From: an uncultured Nesterenkonia sp.
Lineage (GTDB): Bacteria; Actinomycetota; Actinomycetes; Actinomycetales; Micrococcaceae
DNA length: 33,360 nt
Direction of reading: 5' to 3'
NCBI GenBank assembly: GCA_946221825.1
Contig: CAMINA010000002.1
Span: 1-33,360 of the forward strand
Shown here: positions 1 to 9,180 of the stretch, in pieces
Layout: each line of letters starts with the position of its first letter
Numbering within the stretch: position 1 is the stretch's first letter
Notes under the pieces: model-generated
Databases searched by the model: none
Told to the model about the DNA's origin: nothing
The model's input: only the letters and a program-made list of their open reading frames with translations
Made by a program: the position numbers and the translations under genes

Positions 1-1835
<1,835 letters not shown>

Positions 1836-1844
1836 GATGCCCCT

Positions 1845-2348
1845 ATGTATTGTCCGTACTGCAGGCATGACTCGTCCCGCGTGGTGGATTCGCGCATGCT
1901 CGACGACGGGTCCGGCATCCGCCGACGCCGCCAGTGCCCGGTGTGCTCCAAACGGTTCACCACGATGGAGACCACCTCGCTGAACGTCATCAAGCGCTCC
2001 GGGGCCGCCGAGCCCTTCGACCGTTCCAAAGTCATCAACGGTGTGCGCAAAGCCTGCCAGGGCCGACCGGTCTCCAGCGACGACCTGGCCGTGCTGGCCC
2101 AGGAGGTCGAGGAGACGGTGCGTGCTTCCGGCAATGCCGAGGTGGACGCCAATGACGTCGGCCTGGCCATCCTGGGGCCGCTGAAGAAGCTCGACGTGGT
2201 CGCCTACCTGCGGTTCGCCTCCGTCTACCGAGGCTTCGACGATCTCGACGACTTCGAATCTGCCATCGAGGAGCTGCGACGTGAGGAGCTCAATCCCTCG
2301 ACGTCAGACGGCGCAAAAGTCGTGCAGCCCCGGTTCGGCTTCCGGTAG
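1845..2348 (+). CDS. nrdR: Transcriptional repressor NrdR
   Basis: Zinc-ribbon plus ATP-cone regulator that represses ribonucleotide reductase genes according to dNTP/ATP state. The zinc ribbon is complete: C3, C6, C31 and C34 (CPYC...CPVC), followed by RFTTMET. The ATP-cone begins near residue 47 (VIKRSGAAEPFDRSKVINGVRKAC) and the fold ends near VAYLRFASVYRGF. At 167 aa it is slightly longer than the usual ~150, owing to a 20-residue C-terminal tail. The ATG lies 9 nt after the dnaE stop, and the Shine-Dalgarno sequence (GGAAGG) is in the last dnaE codons. A hairpin terminator follows. No nrd genes are nearby, so its targets are elsewhere. Confidence 0.96.
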   Translation: MYCPYCRHDSSRVVDSRMLDDGSGIRRRRQCPVCSKRFTTMETTSLNVIKRSGAAEPFDRSKVINGVRKACQGRPVSSDDLAVLAQEVEETVRASGNAEVDANDVGLAILGPLKKLDVVAYLRFASVYRGFDDLDDFESAIEELRREELNPSTSDGAKVVQPRFGFR

Positions 2349-2359
2349 ACTTCCAGATA

Positions 2360-2403
2360 ACCGGCGGCGCTCTCTTCAGGGGAAGGTTGAGAGCACCGCC
2401 GGT
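2360..2403 (+). terminator. Rho-independent-type terminator after nrdR
   Basis: Two 15-nt arms (2360-2374 and 2389-2403, ACCGGCGG...CCGCCGGT) pair with one internal mismatch around a 14-nt loop. On the plus strand a pyrimidine-rich CTTTCTCTGT follows. It sits in the 85-bp gap between the convergent genes nrdR and rpe, so it probably ends the dnaE-nrdR transcript and may also slow transcription coming from rpe. The minus-strand side has only a short TTAT, so activity in that direction is uncertain. Confidence 0.75.
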
Positions 2404-2433
2404 CTTTCTCTGTCCGGCCCTCTGCCATCGGCC

Positions 2434-3102
2434 TCAGCTGAAGGGCACTTTGTGGGCCAGGCCGCGCAGTTCCGCGATGGCCGCTTCGGGGTCCTCGGCT
2501 GAGTAGACCGAGGATCCGGCCACGAAGGTGTCGGCGCCGGCGTCGGCGGCGCGTTCGATGGTCTCTCGGCTGACCCCGCCGTCGATCTGCACGGCGATGG
2601 TCCCGCCCAGATCGTCCACAGCCCGGCGTGCCTTCCGGATCTTGGGCAGCACGAGGTCCAGGAACTTCTGCCCGCCGAAGCCCGGCTCCACCGTCATCAG
2701 CAGCAGCATGTCCAGTTCGCCGAGCATGTCCAGGTAGGGTTCCAGACCGGTGGCCGGCTTCAGCGCCATCGCAGCTTTCGAACCCTGACTGCGCAGCTCG
2801 CGGGCCAACCGGATCGGGGCGCCGGCCGCCTCGGCATGGAAGGTCACCGATTCGCAGCCGAGTTCGGCGTAGCGGGGGGCCCAGACGTCTGCGTCCTCGA
2901 TCATCAGGTGGATGTCCAGCGGAAGGTCCGTCACCTTCCTGATCGACTCCACCACCGGCAGCCCCAGCGTGAGGTTGGGGACGAAGTGGTTGTCCATCAC
3001 GTCCACGTGGACGGCGTCGGCGGAGCTGATGCGGGAGAGCTCCCGTTCGAGGTTCGCGAAGTCAGCGTTGAGGATGCTGGGGTGGATGCACGGTGCGGTC
3101 AT
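2434..3102 (-). CDS. rpe: Ribulose-phosphate 3-epimerase
   Basis: Interconverts ribulose 5-phosphate and xylulose 5-phosphate in the pentose phosphate pathway; cytosolic. The 222-aa length is normal for this TIM-barrel family. Family signatures are all present: HPSILNADF at the N-terminus, the metal/catalytic segment VHVDVMDNHFVPNLTLG, LDIHLMI, TVEPGFGGQKF and QIDGGV near the C-terminus with the second catalytic Asp. The start ATG has AGGAT about 9 nt upstream. It is the last gene of the minus-strand cluster, 25 nt after rsmB. Its product and substrate pool (Ru5P) also feeds the RibB reaction encoded further along the window, but the two are on separate transcripts. Confidence 0.97.
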   Translation of the reverse strand: MTAPCIHPSILNADFANLERELSRISSADAVHVDVMDNHFVPNLTLGLPVVESIRKVTDLPLDIHLMIEDADVWAPRYAELGCESVTFHAEAAGAPIRLARELRSQGSKAAMALKPATGLEPYLDMLGELDMLLLMTVEPGFGGQKFLDLVLPKIRKARRAVDDLGGTIAVQIDGGVSRETIERAADAGADTFVAGSSVYSAEDPEAAIAELRGLAHKVPFS

Positions 3103-3127
3103 GATCTGATCCTACTGTTCCGACTGG

Positions 3128-4708
3128 TCAGGAGGTTGGCTTATGCAGCAGGGCGAAGAACATGGCGTCGGTGCCGTGGGCATGGGGCCACAGCTGGACG
3201 AGCTTGGAACTGATCGAGTTCTCCTGTTGTCCGTCGGCCGGAGCGCCGAGCATCGCCTCTGCACCGCTGGGCAGGGCCGCGGCGGCCATCGCCTCATGGG
3301 CGTCCAGCAGCTGCAGCTCGGGGTGTCGACGCAACGCGTCCTCCACCTGCACCAGCGACTCGGCCAGATGGGGGGAACAGGTCACATAGGCCAGCACACC
3401 GCCGGGGGCCAGCACCCCGACGCCGGCATCCAGGAGCTGCTCCTGCAGCACAGTCAGCTCTGGCAGATCTGTGGGCTTCCGGCGCCAGCGGGACTCAGGG
3501 CGGCGGCGCAGCGCGCCCAGGCCGGTGCACGGGGCGTCGATCAGGATCCGGTCGAAGCTCTCCCCGGTCTCCGAGATGCTGCGGCCGTCGCCGGTCCGCA
3601 CAGTCCAGGACTCTGCCGCCACGGGCGCAAGCGCCTTGGAGACCAGCTCAGCTCGGTGGGGAGCTGGCTCGTTGGCCAACAGGGTGGCTCCGTGCTCTGC
3701 GGCCAGAGCGGCCAGGAGTGCGGCTTTGCCGCCGGGGCCGGCGCAGAGATCCAGCCAGCGTTCACCGGCCACGTCGGGGTCCGTGGTCTCCGGGGTCCAC
3801 GTGCCCGCCAGGGCACGGGCGATCCACTGGGACCCGATGTCTTGGACGCGCAGCTCACCCTCAGGGACCCCTGGCAGGCGGCCCACATCGCCTCCGCGGA
3901 AGATCGCGGCGCCCTCGACCAGCTCGGAGGCGACAGCGCCGGCCTCGAGAGCTGCGGGCAGGCGAGCCTGGCCGACTCCGGGGAGGTCGATCAGGTGGAT
4001 CTCCGGGGAGGCATTGTCGGCGGCGAGCAGCTCCTCGAGGTCCTCACCGCGCCCGTAGAGCTTCAGCGACTGTCTGAGGGCGCGCACCACCCAGGCCGGA
4101 TGGGCGTGCCGCAGCGCCAGGGCGGCATCGCTGCCGGTCTCCTCGGAGCCGGATATCTCCTCGACCCACTGGTCCATCGACTTCTCACTGACTCTGCGCA
4201 GCACGGCGTTGACGAAGCCGGAGGGCCCTGCACCGATCTCTGCGCGCACCAGCCCCACGGTCTCGTTGACCGCGGCATGGGTGGTGACGCGCATGGCCAG
4301 CAGCTGGTGGACTCCAAGACGCAGCGCGTCCAGGATCGGTGCATCCAGCTGATCGAGGCCGCGGTCCACGCAGCGGGAGAGGATGGAGTCGTAGGTTCCT
4401 TGGGCACGCAGCGCTCCGTAGGTCAGCTCGGTGGCGAAGCCGGCGTCGCGGCGATCCAGCGAGGCCCGGCGGATCTCGGCGGGCAGCACGAGGTTGGCGT
4501 AGGCGTCATCGCGGCTGACCGCGCGCAGAACTCGGAAGGCCACGGTGCGTGCAGGATCCGCCCTGCGGCTGCGCTGGGAGGGAGCCTTCTGGCTGTACTG
4601 GCGGCGCTGTCCGCCATCGGGCCCGCGACTGGGTCCGCGCTGACCGCGGTTGCGCTCACGCCCTTTGGCATTGCGGCGGCTGCCGTCTGAGGGGGGAGTC
4701 TGGCTCAC
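3128..4708 (-). CDS. rsmB: 16S rRNA (cytosine-C5)-methyltransferase RsmB/Sun-type
   Basis: SAM-dependent m5C methyltransferase of 16S rRNA (RsmB/Fmu family). It has a basic, low-complexity N-terminal tail of about 45 residues rich in Arg, Gly and Gln, then a NusB-like RNA-binding domain (about residues 50-190, starting PARTVAFRVLRAV), then the Rossmann methyltransferase. SAM motif I is LDLCAGPGGKAALLAAL. Both family cysteines are present, in DAPCTGLGALRRRPESRW and in VTCSPHLAES (catalytic). At 526 aa it is longer than E. coli RsmB (~430) because of the tail. The start is GTG, and its last two bases are shared with the fmt stop (GTGA overlap), indicating translational coupling. Confidence 0.93.
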   Translation of the reverse strand: MSQTPPSDGSRRNAKGRERNRGQRGPSRGPDGGQRRQYSQKAPSQRSRRADPARTVAFRVLRAVSRDDAYANLVLPAEIRRASLDRRDAGFATELTYGALRAQGTYDSILSRCVDRGLDQLDAPILDALRLGVHQLLAMRVTTHAAVNETVGLVRAEIGAGPSGFVNAVLRRVSEKSMDQWVEEISGSEETGSDAALALRHAHPAWVVRALRQSLKLYGRGEDLEELLAADNASPEIHLIDLPGVGQARLPAALEAGAVASELVEGAAIFRGGDVGRLPGVPEGELRVQDIGSQWIARALAGTWTPETTDPDVAGERWLDLCAGPGGKAALLAALAAEHGATLLANEPAPHRAELVSKALAPVAAESWTVRTGDGRSISETGESFDRILIDAPCTGLGALRRRPESRWRRKPTDLPELTVLQEQLLDAGVGVLAPGGVLAYVTCSPHLAESLVQVEDALRRHPELQLLDAHEAMAAAALPSGAEAMLGAPADGQQENSISSKLVQLWPHAHGTDAMFFALLHKPTS

Positions 4709-5763
4709 AGTGCGTCCTCATTCCTGTTCGATCCTGCGGCGGGGCCCAGAACGGTGCGGCCCTGCAGGCCACGGAACCAATCGGCCGCATTGAGCATCTT
4801 CTTGCCCGCGGGCTGCACGGCACTGAGCACCACGGGTGCACCGTCGCCGGATTTCATCACCACGACCTTTCCGGATCCGTCCCGGTCTGCCGCAGCCTCG
4901 AGAATCTCACCGGGCTCCGCATCGTCCCAGCCCTGTGGCAGCTCGCCCGTATAGGCACGTGCGACGCCGAGCTTCACCCGGTCCTCACCGTTGAACGTCC
5001 ACGCGCCCGGCTCTGGGATGGTGGCGTTGATGCGGCGGATGATCGCCTGCCCGGCGGCGGACGGGTCGATGAAGGCATCGCCGCGACTGAGCTTGGGGGC
5101 CTGGCTGGGCTGGCCCTGCTGGGGCTGCGGCTCGGAGGTCCCGGCCAGGAGGTCGGGCAGCAGGGCGCGCAGCAGGGCGGAGCCGGAATGCGTGAGCGTG
5201 GCGAGCATGGAGCCGGCTGACTGATCGGGGGGAAGGGGATGCTCCACCAGTCCGTGGATGGGCCCGGTGTCCATGCCGGCCTCCAGCTGGAACACGGTGG
5301 CGGCGGTGACCTCCTCGCCGCCGAGGATGGAATGCTGCACCGGTGCCGCTCCGCGGTACTTCGGCAGCCAGGAGTAGTGGAGGTTGACCCAGCCCAGGGG
5401 CAGGGCATCGAGAGCAGGCTGGGGGAGCAGGGCTCCATAGGCGACGACGACGCCGAGCCGCGCGCCGGTCTCAGCCAGCTCCTCGGTGACGGAGGCATCC
5501 ACCCGGGCTGCACGGATCACCGGGAGGCCGGCCTCTTCCGCAGCTTGGGCCACGGGGGAAGGCGTCAGGCGCTTCTTCCGGCCTACCGGAGCATCTGGTC
5601 GGGTGAGCACGGCAGCGATCTGGACGCCCCCGGCCAGCAGGGATCGCAGGCAGTCTGCCGCGATCTCCGGAGTTCCGGCGAAGAGGACAGGTTCAGAGCC
5701 GACAGAACTGGTGTCCAGGTCGGCGACGGACTCCGCGAGCGTCTCAGGGGTGTGATGGATCAT
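4705..5763 (-). CDS. fmt: Methionyl-tRNA formyltransferase
   Basis: Formylates Met-tRNAfMet using 10-formyl-tetrahydrofolate, for initiation. The catalytic segment LHYSWLPKYRGAAP (Asn-His preceding) and the catalytic Asp in EAGMDTGPI are present. The N-terminal core begins at VLFAGTPEIA, and the C-terminal OB-like tRNA-binding domain is present (RINATIPEPGAWTF). The total is 352 aa against a usual ~310. The excess comes partly from 25 residues in front of VLFAGTP and partly from a C-terminal extension. No ATG, GTG or TTG codon lies closer to the core, so the ATG at 5763 seems real; it overlaps the end of the NUDIX gene by 20 nt. It pairs functionally with def upstream. Confidence 0.96.
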   Translation of the reverse strand: MIHHTPETLAESVADLDTSSVGSEPVLFAGTPEIAADCLRSLLAGGVQIAAVLTRPDAPVGRKKRLTPSPVAQAAEEAGLPVIRAARVDASVTEELAETGARLGVVVAYGALLPQPALDALPLGWVNLHYSWLPKYRGAAPVQHSILGGEEVTAATVFQLEAGMDTGPIHGLVEHPLPPDQSAGSMLATLTHSGSALLRALLPDLLAGTSEPQPQQGQPSQAPKLSRGDAFIDPSAAGQAIIRRINATIPEPGAWTFNGEDRVKLGVARAYTGELPQGWDDAEPGEILEAAADRDGSGKVVVMKSGDGAPVVLSAVQPAGKKMLNAADWFRGLQGRTVLGPAAGSNRNEDAL

Positions 5764-6313
5764 GGATCTCCTCCTGTCGTCCTGCGGTGCGATCCTGTGC
5801 TTCGGCCTGCTCGTGTGCTTCGGAGGGCGAGAACCCGAAGCTGGTGATCTCCTCCAGCGACCAGTCCCGCACGCCGGTCAGAACCCTCAGCTCGTGGGGG
5901 ACCACAGGGGAGGGCAGGGCATCCAGTCTGAACCACTCGAGTGCGGCGGACTTCTCGGGCTCCTGCACGGTAGGGGTGCCTTCCCAGCTGCTGACGCTGA
6001 AGAAGAAGTCGACGCGTTCGTCGAGGGGTTCCCCGCTGAGGCCGGTCCGGTGCATGACGGTCAGCGGGACGAGATCCGTCTCCTGGATATGCACCCCGAG
6101 CTCCTCGGCGGCCTCGCGCACGGCGGCGGCGTGCACCGACTCACCGCGCTCGACATGGCCGGCCGCGCCGAAGGCCCACCGGCCATCCATATAGCCGGTG
6201 CCCTGCCGATGGTTCAGGAGGACCTCAAGGGAACCGGGATCTCCGGCGCCGTCTTCGGTGGGGCGGGTCAGCAGCACGTAGGCCGCGGGGATCACCTGGA
6301 AGCGTTCGGTCAT
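5744..6313 (-). CDS. NUDIX hydrolase encoded between def and fmt
   Basis: Pyrophosphohydrolase of the NUDIX superfamily with unknown substrate. The Nudix box is intact: GHVERGE then seven residues then REAAEELGV, fitting Gx5Ex7REuxEExGu. The preceding HRQGTGYMDGRWAF resembles MutT-like subfamilies acting on nucleotides, although the usual LPGG just before the box reads GAAG here. It is 189 aa with a charged, Glu/Gln-rich C-terminal tail. Its ATG overlaps the def stop (ATGA) and its end overlaps fmt by 20 nt, so it is embedded in the def-fmt operon and probably translationally coupled. A nucleotide-pool or cofactor housekeeping role is only inference. Confidence 0.88.
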   Translation of the reverse strand: MTERFQVIPAAYVLLTRPTEDGAGDPGSLEVLLNHRQGTGYMDGRWAFGAAGHVERGESVHAAAVREAAEELGVHIQETDLVPLTVMHRTGLSGEPLDERVDFFFSVSSWEGTPTVQEPEKSAALEWFRLDALPSPVVPHELRVLTGVRDWSLEEITSFGFSPSEAHEQAEAQDRTAGRQEEIHDPSHP

Positions 6314-6855
6314 GATGTCGTCCTGCCGTAGTCGCGCTCGCGGAGGGTCTGCAGGGCGTGACGCTTCTCCTCGCCCCGAAGACGGTCAAGGAAGAGCTTG
6401 CCGTGGAGGTGGTCCAGCTCATGCTGGAAGCAGGCGGCCAGCAGCCCGGTGGCCTCGACCTCGAGGCGGCTGCCGTCGGGCGCCAGCCCGGTGAGCCGAG
6501 CCTGCTGGGGGCGGGCCACGGGGCCGTAGATCTCCTGGACCGAGAGGCAGCCCTCCTTCAGGAGATTCTGCTCCTCGGCAGGGCCCTGCTCGCTGTCACG
6601 CGGGGTGAACTCGGGCTCGCCGCTGAGCTCGAGCTCCGGGTTGATCACTGCACCGCGGACGCCGGCGACGTCGTAGGTGAAGATGCGCAGACCCACTCCC
6701 ACCTGGTTGGCGGCCAGGCCGATGCCGCGGGCATCATCCATGGTCTCGTACATATCCTCCACCAGGGAGAGGATGCGATCATCGATGCTCTCCACCGGCG
6801 AGGTGGGAGTGCGCAGGACAGGGTCCCCGATCATACGGATGTTCAGAACGGACAT
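6310..6855 (-). CDS. def: Peptide deformylase
   Basis: Removes the formyl group from nascent polypeptides; cytosolic metallo-amidase, Fe2+ in most bacteria. All three motifs are intact: GIGLAANQ (residues 44-51), EGCLS (metal ligand Cys103) and HELDH (145-149, metal His145/His149 and catalytic Glu146). The 181-aa length is normal. A cysteine-free charged insert (about residues 80-100) precedes motif II. The next gene overlaps by ATGA and fmt follows, giving the classic def/fmt pairing with a NUDIX gene inserted. The upstream DUF222-HNH gene ends only 16 nt before this start and no convincing promoter is visible in that gap, so def may depend on upstream transcription or on a promoter inside the DUF222 gene. 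Confidence 0.96.
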   Translation of the reverse strand: MSVLNIRMIGDPVLRTPTSPVESIDDRILSLVEDMYETMDDARGIGLAANQVGVGLRIFTYDVAGVRGAVINPELELSGEPEFTPRDSEQGPAEEQNLLKEGCLSVQEIYGPVARPQQARLTGLAPDGSRLEVEATGLLAACFQHELDHLHGKLFLDRLRGEEKRHALQTLRERDYGRTTS

Positions 6856-6871
6856 GACTCTGATTCTCTCA

Positions 6872-8170
6872 TCATGCCGCTGTGCGCAGAGCCTCGGGCA
6901 CCGGCAGGCAGCCGGCTGTCTTCAGCCGGTGATGCCTGCGGCAGAGCGCCCAGAGATTGTTTGCCTCAGTATGGCCTCCGGGGTCCGGCCAGGGTCTCTG
7001 GTGATCGATATCGCAGTTCTCGGCGGGAACCTGACAGCCGGGAGCCTGGCAGGTGCCGTCCCGGAATCGGATGGCCTCCCGCAGGATCTTCGGGACGAAG
7101 CGTCCCCGGTATCTCACCGACAGGACATCCGGGTCCTGCATGTCCGAGGCCAGCGCCTCGGTGTTCCGTACTCCCAGCTCGTACCAGGTGGTGCGTGTGC
7201 CGGGGTGGCCCAGGAGTCCGCGCACCACCGGCGCGGGCACGCTGAAGCTGCGGTTTCGGCTGAGGGCAGGGGGCCCCGTATCACCGCTGAAGGTCTCCAA
7301 CGGCACCAGAAGTCCGACGCTCACGTCAGCCTCGCGCTCCTGTACCCCGCGGCCGGTCAGCAGCCAGGCCGAAAACAGGTCCGCCGTGCGCTGATCCAGT
7401 GTGCGGGTGTCGCCCGCATCGCGTGAGGTGGGAAGGCCGGGATCAGTCCATGAGATGTCTGCCGTCCCCGCAGTCTCCGCGAGGACCGACGGATCGTGTG
7501 GGATCTCCTGCTGGGGGCTCCGAGCCACTGCGCTGAGCCGGCGTCGGATCTGTTCGGCGGTGACCGTGGGCAGCAGCGCAGTCAGCAGGCTGGCTCCGTC
7601 TTCGAAGTGGGTGACGGAGATCCTGCGCTCGCCGACAGCCGCCTGACTGCGCCGGGCCGAAGCCTCGGGCTCCCGTGCGGCGACGAAGCGCCGCAGCCAG
7701 GCCGAGAGCTGTCCAGGAGTATGTTCTTCCGCGTAGGCGCTGCCGCGCTGATCCAGGAGGATGACGTTCTCGGGACTGATCAGGGCGAGAGAGCTTCGGG
7801 CGATCCGCGCCATCTGGGGCAGGCTGATCGTCCCCTGGCAGAAGCTGTCCCAGGTCCGGGGTAGGTGCTCCTGGGCGTGGGAGGCTGCGGCCTCCAGCTC
7901 TCCCACATAGTGCTCGGAGGCTTGGAGAGCCTGTGCGACATAGAGGACAGCCGCGCGCCGAGCCTCCGCTGCGGCGTCGGGAGCTCCAGGTGGGCGGACA
8001 GCACTGGTGAGTTGTGCACTGTGCGACTCGACGGCACTCCGGTTCTCGACGCGCCTCACATAGGCGAGGATCTGCTGGAGCTGCTGTGCCTGGGCCCGAC
8101 GTATCTCACGCTCAGCCGACCGAAGAGGGTCCGTCTCCGAATCGATCAGCTGCGCGATACCCCTGTCCAT
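6872..8170 (-). CDS. DUF222 / HNH endonuclease domain protein (13E12-repeat family), SOS box upstream
   Basis: A 432-aa protein of the actinobacterial DUF222-HNH (13E12 repeat) family. The DUF222 region spans most of the protein. The C-terminal HNH nuclease module is complete, with CQAPGC, CDIDHQRPW, NNLWALC and RRHHRLK giving two zinc-type Cys pairs and the HNH metal-binding residues. These genes are multicopy in actinobacteria and several M. tuberculosis members are reported in the LexA regulon. Here a 16-bp LexA-like box ends 4 nt before the ATG. No Shine-Dalgarno is visible upstream and the promoter -10 lies 6 nt before the ATG, so the mRNA is probably leaderless. A role in DNA damage response is inferred; the true substrate is unknown. 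Confidence 0.9.
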   Translation of the reverse strand: MDRGIAQLIDSETDPLRSAEREIRRAQAQQLQQILAYVRRVENRSAVESHSAQLTSAVRPPGAPDAAAEARRAAVLYVAQALQASEHYVGELEAAASHAQEHLPRTWDSFCQGTISLPQMARIARSSLALISPENVILLDQRGSAYAEEHTPGQLSAWLRRFVAAREPEASARRSQAAVGERRISVTHFEDGASLLTALLPTVTAEQIRRRLSAVARSPQQEIPHDPSVLAETAGTADISWTDPGLPTSRDAGDTRTLDQRTADLFSAWLLTGRGVQEREADVSVGLLVPLETFSGDTGPPALSRNRSFSVPAPVVRGLLGHPGTRTTWYELGVRNTEALASDMQDPDVLSVRYRGRFVPKILREAIRFRDGTCQAPGCQVPAENCDIDHQRPWPDPGGHTEANNLWALCRRHHRLKTAGCLPVPEALRTAA

Positions 8171-8173
8171 GAA

Positions 8174-8189
8174 TCGAATATACGTTCGA
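8174..8189 (-). promoter_or_regulatory. LexA-type SOS box
   Basis: The 16-mer TCGAATATACGTTCGA matches the actinobacterial LexA consensus TCGAACRNNYGTTCGA at all fixed positions except one (T instead of C at position 6). It covers the -10 element of the DUF222-HNH promoter and ends 4 nt before the ATG, an ideal place for repression. The match is read directly; LexA binding is inference from the known consensus. Confidence 0.82.
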
Positions 8190-8205
8190 ATGAGTCAGGG
8201 TTCAA
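8177..8205 (-). promoter_or_regulatory. Sigma70-type promoter of the DUF222-HNH gene, probably leaderless
   Basis: On the minus strand, a -35 TTGAAC (8205-8200), a 17-bp spacer and a -10 TATATT (8182-8177) precede the ATG by only 6 nt. That puts the start of transcription at or next to the A of the ATG, which fits the absence of any Shine-Dalgarno sequence. The -10 is inside the LexA box. Confidence 0.72.
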
Positions 8206-8222
8206 TGGTTCGGTCGAACTTT

Positions 8223-9086
8223 TCAGCTGACCAGCGGCGTCGGCGCCGGAGGGGGAGCGATGGGACGCAGGGCCGGCCCTGCTGAGCTGGTGACACGAGC
8301 GTGCCCCCAGACCTGTCGCAACGCCCAGAACTTGTGCCAGTGGCTCTTCAGCGCCTCGGGGTTGGCCTGCAGCGGCACCACCTCCGCCTCAGAGATTGCC
8401 ACACCCAGCAGCACTGGGTTCTGGTCGGCGCAGGTCCAGGGCTCCCAGCTGCCGGAGGCGGCATCCACCAGCTGTTCCTCGGCCTGCATGCCGGCCACCA
8501 GTTGCATGACCACTGAGTCGCTGAGCGGCTTGGCTCGGCCGTCGCGGGTGAGTCCCTTGGTCTTGAAGTCCAGGATGCACAGGCGCCCGCCGATATGGGC
8601 GACGAGGTCCAGCGTGCCGGCGTAGCCGACTGTGTGATTCCACACCGTGACTTCGGCGGCCACCGGTCTCACGTCATAGAGCTCCCACCACTCGTCGAAG
8701 CGATCGGCGAAGCGGGTCTCTCCGTGGGTGGCCAGGGTCTCGCGAGCCTGATCGGCGTGGTGCGACTGACCCAGTTCCCGCAGGGCCACCTGCTCGGCGT
8801 AGTTGTGCACACGGTCGCCGCGCTCAGCGGCGGCGTCGCGGAAGCGTTCGGCCGCAGAGGAGGCTTGACGTGCCAATGACTTCAGCGTGGCGGCTGAGCC
8901 GACGGCACCGGGAAGCCGTGGGTCCTGGGCAAGCTCTGTGGCCGCCATATGCCCGGCCCATCCGGTGAGGTCCTTATGCTCCTGTCCGATCACTGTGGTG
9001 ATCGAGGGGACCTCGGGCGCGGAGGAGGTGGATCGGGAGTACATCCGGCCGTAGTCGGTGGCATGTGCGAGAGCTGGCTGTGTCAT
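8223..9086 (-). CDS. RecB/Cas4-like PD-(D/E)XK nuclease-fold protein of unknown role
   Basis: A 287-aa protein with the full motif set of the RecB-type PD-(D/E)XK clan: GDRVHNYAE (His94, Glu98), a Glu at 145 before the core, GTLDLV (Asp160), ILDFKTK (Asp173, Lys175) and a downstream MQLVAGMQ helix. It stands alone, with no helicase or Cas genes beside it. The start chosen is the ATG at 9086, which has GGAG 6 nt upstream; a GTG at 9104 would add six residues but has no good Shine-Dalgarno. It ends in a Pro-rich tail. The next gene on the strand is the SOS-boxed DUF222-HNH gene, 52 nt away with its own promoter. Involvement in DNA processing is inferred from the fold only. Confidence 0.78.
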   Translation of the reverse strand: MTQPALAHATDYGRMYSRSTSSAPEVPSITTVIGQEHKDLTGWAGHMAATELAQDPRLPGAVGSAATLKSLARQASSAAERFRDAAAERGDRVHNYAEQVALRELGQSHHADQARETLATHGETRFADRFDEWWELYDVRPVAAEVTVWNHTVGYAGTLDLVAHIGGRLCILDFKTKGLTRDGRAKPLSDSVVMQLVAGMQAEEQLVDAASGSWEPWTCADQNPVLLGVAISEAEVVPLQANPEALKSHWHKFWALRQVWGHARVTSSAGPALRPIAPPPAPTPLVS

Positions 9087-9110
9087 CGCGCTCCAGTCTC
9101 CCACGAGGGG

Positions 9111-9162
9111 GTGACACCGGGCGGTGACACGGAGCGGTGGTGCGGAGCAGTGACACGGTCGG
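9111..9162. repeat. Four tandem imperfect 13-bp direct repeats
   Basis: Units start at 9111, 9124, 9137 and 9150: GTGACACCGGGCG, GTGACACGGAGCG, GTGGTGCGGAGCA and GTGACACGGTCGG. Three of the four keep the core GTGACAC. The array lies 24-76 bp upstream of the PD-(D/E)XK gene start (on that gene's strand the core reads GTGTCAC). The spacing is strictly 13 bp. It could be an operator array. It does not encode a recognised protein and is not CRISPR-like. Confidence 0.75.
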
Positions 9163-9180
9163 CGGCAACATCCCGCCAGG

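Noticed and set aside
3143..4690. A 515-codon plus-strand frame opposite rsmB
   Set aside because: Its composition is typical of a GC-driven antisense frame and it has no family motifs. rsmB on the minus strand has all catalytic motifs and operon overlaps.
8208..8219. GTTCGGTCGAAC as a second LexA box upstream of the DUF222 gene
   Set aside because: The half-sites are in the reverse order (GTTCG...CGAAC instead of TCGAAC...GTTCGA) and the spacing is wrong for LexA.
9111..9162. CRISPR array
   Set aside because: Units are 13 bp, contiguous and degenerate, with no spacers and no cas genes. The neighbouring Cas4-like fold alone is not enough.
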